DNA from: Nevskia soli DSM 19509
GTDB lineage: Bacteria; Pseudomonadota; Gammaproteobacteria; Nevskiales; Nevskiaceae
Assembly (NCBI RefSeq): GCF_000711955.1
Contig: NZ_JONR01000067.1
Span: forward strand, 1-14,406
Direction: 5' to 3'
Length of the DNA stretch: 14,406 nt
In this document: positions 8,691 to 14,339 of the stretch, in pieces
Layout of the letters: each line of letters opens with the position of its first letter
Numbering within the stretch: the stretch's first letter is position 1
Notes under the pieces: generated by a model
Told to the model about the DNA's origin: nothing
The model's database searches: none
What the model saw: the letters and a program-made list of their open reading frames with translations, nothing else
Position numbers and translations under genes: made by a program

Positions 8691-9077
8691 TCAATTGGTC
8701 CGGGGTTGCAGACGCTGCAGGCTGGACAAATTTGAAGCCACTGAAGGAGGAACGGTGCATCCCGCGCTTGCCACGCAGAACATCGGATACAAACCATCCG
8801 AGGTGAGGACGAATTTATAGCGACTACCCGTGGGAGCAGGGGTTTTTACAAGTTCACACACGGTCAATTTATCGATGCGGCTGCCAACCGTGTTATCGGT
8901 CTGGCAACTGAGCACGTTGTGGTCGATGGCCTGCTGCGCATCCGCCACGGACAGTATCGGCTTGTCGCTGGAAAGCAGATCCTCGTCGGTCAGCCGTGAG
9001 TAGTCGGGGGCTGCGCCCGCATTCAGCACAATCCCGAAAAGCGCGATCGGAAGAAAAAGGGAGATTGATTTATTCAT
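8691..9077 (-). CDS. small secreted protein of unknown function
   Basis: From ATG 9077 this gives 128 residues with a clear Sec signal peptide: Lys at residue 3, a hydrophobic core SLFLPIALFGIVL, and a likely cleavage after NAGAA around residue 23. An in-frame ATG at 9110 would add 11 residues, but the shorter form has the more typical signal peptide. The mature protein of about 105 residues has four Cys (in SCQT, VCEL, MFCVA, AGCT), which suggests two disulfides in the periplasm or outside the cell. There is no known domain that I recognise. A hydrophobic, Cys-containing C-terminal part (YKFVLTSDGLYPMFCVASAGC) could be a compact fold. It stands alone, 109 bp upstream of the mutarotase gene. 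Confidence 0.65.
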   Translation of the reverse strand: MNKSISLFLPIALFGIVLNAGAAPDYSRLTDEDLLSSDKPILSVADAQQAIDHNVLSCQTDNTVGSRIDKLTVCELVKTPAPTGSRYKFVLTSDGLYPMFCVASAGCTVPPSVASNLSSLQRLQPRTN

Positions 9078-9279
9078 GGCTGTTACCGCTGATTTCCGGT
9101 TGGACTTCATGTTTTACCGATACACCCCTTACCCGGGAAAAACAAGTCGGCTGACCGGAACGCCTTGAAATCCGGAAGGCTTTGCCTGCCTGCCCATCCC
9201 GCATCTTCCTTACACGCATGTCATGCACTGTATGTGTGCGGGCTTTCAATAAGGGCACATCGATTTTTCGGCGTCCCTG

Positions 9280-9322
9280 CCTCAATAATAAAAAGGTGAG
9301 CCAGTTACCCGGCCCACCTTTT
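9280..9322 (-). terminator. Rho-independent terminator of the hydrolase transcription unit
   Basis: AAAAGGTGAGCC (9291-9302) pairs with GGCCCACCTTTT (9311-9322), a 12-bp stem with one A/C mismatch on the plus strand, around an 8-nt loop. Read on the minus strand it is followed by TTTTTATTATT, a proper U-tract. No other minus-strand gene lies between it and the hydrolase stop at 9659, so it most likely ends the hydrolase transcript. Copy A of the 263-bp element now separates the two. The remaining non-coding parts of 9111-9390 show no gene. Confidence 0.75.
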
Positions 9323-9390
9323 CAGCCTCTCCGCTGCCGCCGGAGCGCGTGCAAAGCGGAAAGGGCCATGCACTCGGCACTTACGTCCTC

Positions 9391-9424
9391 ACTAGGGCCT
9401 GTGAACGCTAATTTGATCGCTGCG
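9391..9424 (+). repeat. left terminal inverted repeat of copy A
   Basis: A perfect 34-bp inverted repeat with 9630-9663, counting the palindromic CTAG flank. The outer end of the element reads GGCCTGTGAACG; only RGCCTGT is shared with the end of copy B, while the following 17 bases mostly differ. Confidence 0.9.
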
Positions 9425-9658
9425 TTGCAGTCCAAAATCGAGCCAAGCAAGGCGGAGCCCTTGGCCATGGTGAATCCATGGCCAAGGGCGACAACGCCGC
9501 ATGGCTCGATTTTGGGCGCAACCCTCCGGGACGGCCTCTGGAGGCGCCCATCGCGGCATCGTTCGTCGCTCATGTACTTCGAGTACATCACGCTCCTCTC
9601 TCCTTGCGCTGGACGCCTCCAGAGGCCGTCGCAGCGATCAAATTAGCGTTCACAGGCC
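9396..9658. mobile_element. 263-bp structured non-coding repeat element, copy A (MITE-like)
   Basis: The element is bounded by terminal inverted repeats that are perfect over 34 bp when the flanks are included (9391-9424 and 9630-9663). It is flanked by CTAG at 9392-9395 and 9659-9662, a 4-bp direct repeat fitting the YTAR target of IS5-group transposition. Inside are two hairpins. The left one has a lower stem 9432-9445/9502-9515 and an upper 14-bp stem 9457-9470/9476-9489 with loop TGAAT. The right one has a 17-bp stem 9530-9546/9614-9630 and an apical hairpin 9572-9578/9582-9588 on the same axis. There is no credible ORF. A second copy of exactly the same length lies at 14075-14337. The right-hand CTAG contains the hydrolase stop codon. 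The sequence shows repeat structure and likely target duplication; mobility by an IS5-like transposase in trans is inference. Confidence 0.85.
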
Positions 9659-9663
9659 CTAGT
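9630..9663 (-). repeat. right terminal inverted repeat of copy A
   Basis: The exact reverse complement of 9391-9424. It runs through the CTAG that carries the TAG stop codon of the alpha/beta hydrolase gene (stop at 9659-9661, minus strand). Confidence 0.9.
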
Positions 9664-10540
9664 TCGAATCCGTGCTGGAACTGGCGATCCAATGCGCCTT
9701 GAGCTCGCCGTTGAACTCGCTCGAACGCTCTTCCGGAAAGAAGATGCGGGCGGACTCGAATTCCACGCGCCGCTTCGTCCCGGGGATCGCCTGCTCCAGC
9801 CAGCGGGACCACTTCAGGTCGAAGTAGATATCGTCCGTGCCCCAGGCGATGAGCGTGGGCGCCCGCACCTGTCCCAGCTGCTTTTCGATGTCGACGGTGT
9901 GGCGGCAATCGAAAGCGTTGACGAAGCGTTCGATGTCGCGCAGGCGTTGTGCCGAGCGGGTGAACGGCCGCAGGTAGGTCTCGATGGTGTCGTCGCTGAC
10001 GGCTTCCGGCCGCTCGTAGGCCGGCCCCAGGGCCTGCGGCGAACGGTAGACGGACTTGTCGGCCAGCATGGCGCTGAGCGTGTCCGGCAGGCCGCCGGCG
10101 GCGACCATCGCGACAAAGGGCTTGAACGGCTCGGGCGGCCAATTGTCGTGGGTGTCGCAGTTGGTCAGCGCCAGGCTGCGGATGCGCCCCGGGTACAGCG
10201 CCGCGAAAATCTGGCAGATGCCGCCGCCGCTGTCGTTGCCGACGAGGTCCACCTGCTCGATCTTCAGCGCATCGAGGAACTGGGCCAGCATGTGGGCGTT
10301 GGCGGTCACGGAAACATCCTGGTCGGCGGAAATTTCCGTGGCGCCGTGCGCCAGCAGGTCGACGGCGATGCAGCGCCTGAGCCCGCCGAGCTGCGCCAGC
10401 TGGTGCCGCCACAGGTAGCCGTTGAGCAGCACGCCATGCACGAACAGTGCTACCGGGCCGCTGCCGTGCTCGACGTAGCTGATGTTCCCCGAAGGGGTCG
10501 CCACCGTGCGCCGGTTCGCGAAAAAGTCCGCGCCGTTCAT
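9659..10540 (-). CDS. alpha/beta hydrolase (haloalkane dehalogenase/epoxide hydrolase-like)
   Basis: From ATG 10540 this encodes 293 residues. The first methionine overlaps the stop of the upstream small gene (ATGA), which fixes the start; a longer in-frame extension to 10657 would run inside that gene. Alpha/beta-hydrolase features are visible: oxyanion HG at 35-36 (VALFVHGVLLNGYLW), a nucleophile elbow GNDSGG at 101-106 placing Asp103 as nucleophile, and WGTDDIYF at 233-240 supplying the expected acid. An Asp nucleophile fits the dehalogenase/epoxide-hydrolase branch. The usual C-terminal catalytic His is not evident: the matching region reads ARIFFPEERSSEF, with the nearest His at 283. The reaction is therefore uncertain. 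The stop codon sits in the target site of element copy A; the C-terminal tail SSSTDSN runs up to it. Confidence 0.85.
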   Translation of the reverse strand: MNGADFFANRRTVATPSGNISYVEHGSGPVALFVHGVLLNGYLWRHQLAQLGGLRRCIAVDLLAHGATEISADQDVSVTANAHMLAQFLDALKIEQVDLVGNDSGGGICQIFAALYPGRIRSLALTNCDTHDNWPPEPFKPFVAMVAAGGLPDTLSAMLADKSVYRSPQALGPAYERPEAVSDDTIETYLRPFTRSAQRLRDIERFVNAFDCRHTVDIEKQLGQVRAPTLIAWGTDDIYFDLKWSRWLEQAIPGTKRRVEFESARIFFPEERSSEFNGELKAHWIASSSTDSN

Positions 10541-10680
10541 GAGGGCTTCTTCGCGTTGGCTTCCTGCAATTTCTGCGCGCATTCCTCGCAGCAGACTTCG
10601 ACGACGCGCGTGTCGATGGTGACCTTGATGGCGTTCGCGTCGAGCGGGTAATCGCAAACCGCGCAGGTTTTTTCAATCAT
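10537..10680 (-). CDS. 47-residue Cys-rich (CxxC...CCxxC) putative metal-binding protein
   Basis: A short gene with strong support. A near-perfect Shine-Dalgarno sequence (AAAGGAG) lies 8 nt before ATG 10680, and its TGA overlaps the hydrolase ATG (ATGA), so the two are translationally coupled. The protein starts MIEKTCAVCDYPLDANAIKV and has Cys6-x2-Cys9 and Cys30-Cys31-x2-Cys34 (VEVCCEECAQKLQEANA). This spacing resembles YHS/TRASH-like zinc- or metal-binding knuckles, as in CPVCGM...YFCCxxC proteins. There is no signal peptide, so it should be cytoplasmic. Its role beside the hydrolase is unknown: it might be a metal-dependent partner, a metallochaperone or a small regulator. The domain call is from pattern resemblance. 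Confidence 0.8.
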   Translation of the reverse strand: MIEKTCAVCDYPLDANAIKVTIDTRVVEVCCEECAQKLQEANAKKPS

Positions 10681-10697
10681 GACTACATCTCCTTTGG

Positions 10698-10716
10698 ATG
10701 CCCGCCGATCGGGCAT
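10698..10716. promoter_or_regulatory. inverted repeat upstream of the Cys-rich gene
   Basis: ATGCCCG-CCGAT-CGGGCAT is a perfect 7-bp inverted repeat with a 5-nt spacer. It lies just upstream of the Shine-Dalgarno sequence of the 47-residue gene, either as a 5'-UTR hairpin or as an operator next to the promoter. Confidence 0.4.
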
Positions 10717-10730
10717 GCATAGAAGACCAT

Positions 10731-10794
10731 CCGGCGCCTGCGGCCGCTGTCGAAATCTTTAGCGATTTTACGGAGCCCGCATTGCAGGCGCCGG
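10731..10794. promoter_or_regulatory. 10-bp inverted repeat arms between the AraC gene and the Cys-rich gene
   Basis: CCGGCGCCTG (10731-10740) and CAGGCGCCGG (10785-10794) are perfect reverse complements, 44 bp apart, starting directly after the AraC-type regulator stop codon. The enclosed segment is locally AT-richer (CGAAATCTTTAGCGATTTTA) and likely holds the promoter of the Cys-rich gene and hydrolase. Possible roles are a pair of regulator half-sites forming a loop, or a long 3' stem of the araC-type transcript. Confidence 0.35.
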
Positions 10795-10795
10795 A

Positions 10796-11626
10796 CTAGG
10801 CGCGTCGGGCGGATTGCTTGAACGCAGTCGGTGAACGGCCATAGGCCTGCCGGAAAGCGGCGGTGAAGTGGCTGTGGCTGGAAAAGCCCAGTTCCGCGGC
10901 CAGGGCGGACAGGTCTTCGTAGCGCGCCACCAGGTCCAGGGCCCGCGCCAGGCGCAGCCGCAGATGATAGCGATAGAGAGGTATGCCCTCGACTTGCTGG
11001 AACACCTGCGTCAGGTAGACCGGCGAGCCGCCGATCTCCGCGGCGATTTCCGCCAGGGTCCAGCGCCGCGACAGATCGCCGGCCAGCAATACCTTGACCC
11101 GGTCGGCCAGGCGGCGGCGTGCGTGGGTTGCGCCGGACTCGTGCGAAGTGCGCGGCCCCAGGCTGCGGCAGACCAGGGTCAGCAGCAGGCCCTCGGCTTC
11201 CAGCGGTTCGATGGTGCCGTTTTCCAGGCTGTGCCGCAGCAGGGCGACCAGGGCTTGCGCACGCGGGTCGATGCGCAGATGCTGGCGGCGGAAGCCGAGC
11301 GCGCCCCGGTCGTTCAACAAAGATTTCGGTGCCAGTTCACGCAGCAGCGGTTCCGACAGGCCCAGCGACAGGCAGGCATCGCCGCCCGCTACCGGATGGC
11401 TGACCTGGTAGCCCTCGCCGGCATTGAAGAACAGCACGTGGTTGGCATCCGCCACGGCCTGCTCGCTGCCGACATGGCGCAGGTAAATGCCGCGATAGGG
11501 AAACACCAGCTGCGTGGCCGAGGTGCATTCTTCCGCGCTGCGATGGCGGCAGGCGCCGTCGCAATGGACGGTGCGCACCGCGACGGTGCCTGTATCCAGC
11601 AGGTGGCTGACTTCGAACTCGGGCAT
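10796..11626 (-). CDS. AraC-family transcriptional regulator
   Basis: A 276-residue protein with a C-terminal AraC/XylS DNA-binding domain of about 90 residues. The first helix-turn-helix is in WTLAEIAAEIGGSPVYLTQV; the second lies in LSALAAELGFSSHSHFTAAF and is followed by the family signature RQAYGRSPTAFK. The N-terminal part (FPYRGIYLRHVGSEQAVADA, then VLFFNAGEGYQVSHP) resembles a cupin-like sensor domain as in many AraC activators. It lies between the Cys-rich/hydrolase pair (116 bp downstream) and the P450 gene (139 bp upstream), all on the minus strand. It could regulate either neighbour; the inverted repeats just downstream at 10698-10794 make the hydrolase pair a reasonable target. 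No strong ribosome-binding site precedes ATG 11626. Confidence 0.9.
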   Translation of the reverse strand: MPEFEVSHLLDTGTVAVRTVHCDGACRHRSAEECTSATQLVFPYRGIYLRHVGSEQAVADANHVLFFNAGEGYQVSHPVAGGDACLSLGLSEPLLRELAPKSLLNDRGALGFRRQHLRIDPRAQALVALLRHSLENGTIEPLEAEGLLLTLVCRSLGPRTSHESGATHARRRLADRVKVLLAGDLSRRWTLAEIAAEIGGSPVYLTQVFQQVEGIPLYRYHLRLRLARALDLVARYEDLSALAAELGFSSHSHFTAAFRQAYGRSPTAFKQSARRA

Positions 11627-11671
11627 GGCGGATGAACCGGCGGACTGCGCTTCCTTGTGGCTGGGCCGAAT

Positions 11672-11701
11672 TCATTATGCGCCCTATGGCGGCGTCAATA
11701 A
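11672..11701 (-). promoter_or_regulatory. candidate promoter for the AraC-type regulator
   Basis: Read on the minus strand, TTATTG (11696-11701) and CATAAT (11674-11679) are spaced by 16 bp; an overlapping option is TTGACG with TAATGA at 15 bp. This would give a 5'-UTR of about 40 nt. It directly overlaps the U-tract of the P450 terminator. Confidence 0.35.
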
Positions 11702-11733
11702 AAAGGGCGGGACGGCCTGCGCCGCCCCGCCCT
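11694..11733 (-). terminator. Rho-independent terminator of the P450 gene
   Basis: On the minus strand AGGGCGGG (11733-11726) pairs with CCCGCCCT (11711-11704), with a GC-rich loop that can pair further (GGC/GCC). It is followed by TTTTTATTGA. It lies 33 bp after the P450 stop codon and separates the P450 from the AraC-type gene. Confidence 0.85.
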
Positions 11734-11765
11734 GTGCAACGGTTTCCGCTGTCGCGGAAGGTGTC

Positions 11766-13127
11766 CTAGTGGCGGAAGCCCTTCACCTTCACCTTGAACT
11801 CCATCGACGGGCCCGGCGTGGGCGCGGTCTTGGTTTGCAGGACGTAATCCGGCGGGTCCAGTTCCAGGTCGAGGCGGTAGAACAGGCGCGCCATGGAGAT
11901 GGCCATCTGCACCTCGGCCAGGCTCTTGCCCAGGCAGGTGTGGGGGCCGCGGCCGTAGGGCGAGTAGGCGCCGGACTGCATGTGTTCGGAGCGCGGCTTC
12001 TCGTAGCGGTCGATGTCGAATTTTTCCGGGTTGGGATAAAACTCTTCCATGAAATGCGGCACGCTGGTGCCGATGTAGAGCATTTCGCCGCCCTTGATCT
12101 TGTGGCCGGCGAAGGTGAAGTCCTTGGTGGCGGTGCGCATCTGCGCCACGGCGATCGGGTACAGGCGCATGGTCTCCATGATGGCGCCGTGCACCGAGGG
12201 GATCTTCTTCAGGTCTTCTTCCTCGATGCGGCCGTTGGCGAACAGGGCGTCCACTTCCTTGTGGATGCGCGCCAGCACCTCGGGATGCTTGAGCACGGCA
12301 TAGACGAAGCAGGAGATGGTGTTGGCCACGGTGTCCAGGCCGGCCACGTAGGGGCCGGTGAGACTCAATACCAGGTCGCTGGCCGGCATCACGCGCGGGT
12401 TGCTGAGATGCGCGTCCATGATGTCGTCGATGAGGTTCTTCTCCTCCTCCTTCTTGGTGCCCTTCTTGGCGTAGTAGTCGGCGATCATCTTCTCGCCGAG
12501 TTCGAACACGCGCGCCTTGGCCTTCTTGTACTTGGGGTTCATAAGCAGGAATTTCGGCCGCTGCCGCGTCACCAGCACATTGAGGATGTAGAGGATGGTG
12601 GTGCGGATGTCCTGCACGTATTCCAGCGGCGCCGTGCCGGTGAGGATGGAGCCGAGCTGGTCGGTGACCATGTACTGCATGGCCTGCAGCACCGGGGCCG
12701 GCTGGCCCACCTTCCAGTCGCGCTCGATGGAGCGGTCGGTGATGGAGATCAGCTCGTTGTAGCGGCCCTTGATGGATTCCTTGGAGTAGCCGCGGCGCAT
12801 GATGTCGCGCAGCTCCTTGTGGGCTTCGCCGTCTTCACCGGTGAGGGTGCGGGTGGCGCCGTACTCGCCCACCAGGCCCTGCCAGAATTCCTTCGAGCGC
12901 AGGCACTCCTTGCCTTCGCGCGTGCCGAGGAAGTTGGCGGCTTCCACGCCGGCGATGACGGTGTAGGTCTTGCTCAGGATCTTGACCCGGAACACCGGCC
13001 CGTATTCGCGGTAGCAGTCCAGGAAAAACCGCGCCGGGTCCTTGGCCATGCCCAGCACGCTGCCGATCAGGGGGTAGCCGCGTACCAGCGGGGTTTCGAT
13101 GACCGGAGCCGTTTCCGCAATGCCCAT
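11766..13127 (-). CDS. cytochrome P450
   Basis: A 453-residue haem monooxygenase without a membrane anchor, so probably a soluble bacterial P450 relying on separate redox partners; none are encoded here. Signatures are the I-helix oxygen-binding motif AGLDT (262-266), the K-helix ETMR (Glu318, Arg321), the PERF-like region FDIDRYEKPR, and the haem loop YGRGPHTCLG with the axial ligand Cys398. The residue seven before the Cys is Tyr391 rather than the usual Phe. A Lys-rich insertion (KKGTKKEEEKN, about 221-231) precedes the I-helix. The substrate is unknown; lipid or steroid-like compounds would fit the transporter and LAL neighbours, but that is inference. ATG 13127 has an AGGGTAA ribosome-binding site. 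The gene has its own terminator, so it is monocistronic. It is transcribed divergently from imuA. Confidence 0.92.
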   Translation of the reverse strand: MGIAETAPVIETPLVRGYPLIGSVLGMAKDPARFFLDCYREYGPVFRVKILSKTYTVIAGVEAANFLGTREGKECLRSKEFWQGLVGEYGATRTLTGEDGEAHKELRDIMRRGYSKESIKGRYNELISITDRSIERDWKVGQPAPVLQAMQYMVTDQLGSILTGTAPLEYVQDIRTTILYILNVLVTRQRPKFLLMNPKYKKAKARVFELGEKMIADYYAKKGTKKEEEKNLIDDIMDAHLSNPRVMPASDLVLSLTGPYVAGLDTVANTISCFVYAVLKHPEVLARIHKEVDALFANGRIEEEDLKKIPSVHGAIMETMRLYPIAVAQMRTATKDFTFAGHKIKGGEMLYIGTSVPHFMEEFYPNPEKFDIDRYEKPRSEHMQSGAYSPYGRGPHTCLGKSLAEVQMAISMARLFYRLDLELDPPDYVLQTKTAPTPGPSMEFKVKVKGFRH

Positions 13128-13378
13128 TGATTTACCCTATTCCGATTGCTTGTAAAGTCGAAAAAATGAGGCGGCGCCGGGACGCCGCGGGAATGGCCCA
13201 AGTCTCGGAATTTCCGGTACCCGCCGCCTCGTCCTTACGGGTGAACTTTATATCGCATATCCGGCGCCGGCGTGCCCGAAAATGTGGCAAATCCAGGCCC
13301 ATCGGATCAAGCGCACGAATGCGTGCGGGTTTTTCAAAAAATAGTGACTGACGATCTCGGACTGGCATTCACCGGCCC

Positions 13379-13406
13379 TTGCCATTCTACTGTACGTTTG
13401 TATAGT
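13379..13406 (+). promoter_or_regulatory. imuA promoter with LexA-like box
   Basis: TTGCCA (13379-13384) and TATAGT (13401-13406) form a good -35/-10 pair with a 16-bp spacer. Overlapping it, CTGTACGTTTGTATAG (13390-13405) closely follows the LexA pattern CTG-N10-CAG, with TAG in the last half-site. This fits SOS control known for imuA-imuB-dnaE2 cassettes. The predicted transcription start (about 13412-13415) falls at or just before the imuA ATG at 13415, so the mRNA would be nearly leaderless. Confidence 0.75.
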
Positions 13407-13414
13407 ATTTGGGC

Positions 13415-14074
13415 ATGCTTGCCACCACCACCAGCACTGTCTCCCCCGCCGCACCGGCGCTGCGTGGCAGCGTGGACGTGGACGCCATTGCCGGCGTCTG
13501 GCGCGGCCTGGGCCGCAGCCGGCCGGATTCCGAATCCACCGGCATCGCGCCGCTGGACCAGGCACTGCTCGGCGGCTGGCCGGTCGGGGCGCTGAGCCAG
13601 ATCGTCAGCCGCGAATCCGGCCTTGGCTTTTCCCTGGTGGTGCCCCTGCTGGCGCGGCTGACCCGGGCCGGGCGCCATGTGGCGCTGATCGCCCCACCCT
13701 ACATTCCTTATGCTCCGGCGCTGCGCGATGCCGGCGTCGATCTGCACAAGCTGTTGTGGATCGCACCGAAAGATCGCGTCGACGCGCTGTGGGCCACCGA
13801 GCAGATGCTGCGTTCCGGTCTTCATGGCGCGGTTGCCTTGTGGAGCCCCGCGCTCGAAGCCCCCATCGAGCGCCGCCTGCAACTCGCGGCCGAGACCGGG
13901 CGCAGCATCGGCATCGTCGCCCACGCCGGCGCTTACGGTGCGCACTCCATCGCCGCCGTGCGCCTGCAGGTGACGCCCATGCCGGCCGCGCTGTCGGTGG
14001 AGATCGTGCGCTGCCGCGGCGCGCGGCCGGGACAGCGGGTGGAATGCCCGTTTCCCTTGCGACGAGCTGCTTAG
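13415..14074 (+). CDS. imuA: translesion DNA synthesis-associated protein ImuA
   Basis: A 219-residue RecA/SulA-like protein of the ImuA family, which works with ImuB and DnaE2 in damage-induced mutagenesis. Family-like segments are GIAPLDQALLGGWPVGALSQ near residue 47, a core GLGFSLVVPLLARLTRAGRH, and VALIAPPYIPYAPALRDAGV. The C-terminal end is GQRVECPFPLRRAA. The position where RecA has its Walker A (SRESGLGFS) lacks GKT, as in ImuA/SulA relatives. An in-frame TTG lies at 13409, but ATG 13415 fits the promoter and LexA-like box upstream. The TAG stop (14072-14074) lies in the 4-bp target of element copy B. imuB begins 285 bp downstream, whereas these genes are normally almost contiguous. 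Confidence 0.88.
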   Translation: MLATTTSTVSPAAPALRGSVDVDAIAGVWRGLGRSRPDSESTGIAPLDQALLGGWPVGALSQIVSRESGLGFSLVVPLLARLTRAGRHVALIAPPYIPYAPALRDAGVDLHKLLWIAPKDRVDALWATEQMLRSGLHGAVALWSPALEAPIERRLQLAAETGRSIGIVAHAGAYGAHSIAAVRLQVTPMPAALSVEIVRCRGARPGQRVECPFPLRRAA

Positions 14075-14103
14075 AGCCTGTAACAGAATGAATCGCACCT
14101 GCG
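14073..14103 (+). repeat. left terminal inverted repeat of copy B
   Basis: 31 bases complementary to 14309-14339 with a single mismatch (A at 14097 against C at 14315). Its first bases AGCCTGT match copy A; most of the next 17 differ but remain paired with the right end. Confidence 0.88.
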
Positions 14104-14337
14104 TTGCAGTCCAAAATCGCGTCAGGCAAGGCGGAGGCCTCAGCCATGGTGATTCCATGGCTGGGGCTGACAACGCAGTCTGGCGCGATTTTGGGCGCAA
14201 CCCTTCGGGACGGGGCCATTTTTGCGCAGTGCTGCGCCGGCCAGAGCGCACCATGGAATCACCATGCCGCACTCTGTCCGACTTGCACTGCGCAAAAATG
14301 ACCGCCGTCGCAGGCGCGATTCATTCTGTTACAGGCT
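14075..14337. mobile_element. 263-bp structured non-coding repeat element, copy B, inside imuA-imuB
   Basis: Same length and plan as copy A, aligning without gaps at an offset of 4679. Terminal inverted repeats are AGCCTGTAACAG... and its complement (14073-14103 against 14309-14339, one mismatch). Flanking TTAG repeats lie at 14071-14074 and 14339-14342 (CTTAG if a fifth base is counted). The left hairpin has a lower stem 14111-14124/14181-14194 and an upper stem 14136-14149/14155-14168 with loop TGATT. The right hairpin has a 16-bp stem 14217-14232/14285-14300 and an apical hairpin 14252-14256/14262-14266 at the same relative centre as in copy A. It inserts directly after the imuA TAG stop and before the imuB ribosome-binding region, so both are kept. 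It should be transcribed as a strongly structured intercistronic segment. Confidence 0.85.
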
Positions 14338-14339
14338 CT
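14309..14339 (-). repeat. right terminal inverted repeat of copy B
   Basis: Reverse complement of 14073-14103 with one mismatch. It is followed by TTAG, which repeats the TTAG at 14071-14074. Confidence 0.88.

Noticed and set aside
9451..9498. Kink-turn motif in the left hairpin (GGA opposite GACAA)
   Set aside because: The GA bases are present, but the three-base bulge lies 3' of the GA rather than 5', so the standard kink-turn order is not met.
9396..9658. Integron attC site
   Set aside because: Folding and position after a stop codon recall attC, but the length is too great, the RYYYAAC/GTTRRRY core pairs are absent, and there is no cassette array or integrase.
9478..9702. Small plus-strand ORF through copy A
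   Set aside because: It spans hairpin arms and the terminal repeat, has no ribosome-binding site, and is not maintained in copy B.
11514..13130. Plus-strand ORF opposite the P450
   Set aside because: Shadow frame; the minus-strand P450 has all family motifs and its own ribosome-binding site and terminator.
13334..14272. 312-codon minus-strand ORF across imuA and copy B
   Set aside because: Runs antisense through imuA and into the non-coding element; low-complexity translation.
9396..14337. CRISPR repeats or REP clusters
   Set aside because: Only two copies 4.4 kb apart, no regular spacers; at 263 bp with YTAR duplications they do not fit short REP sequences.
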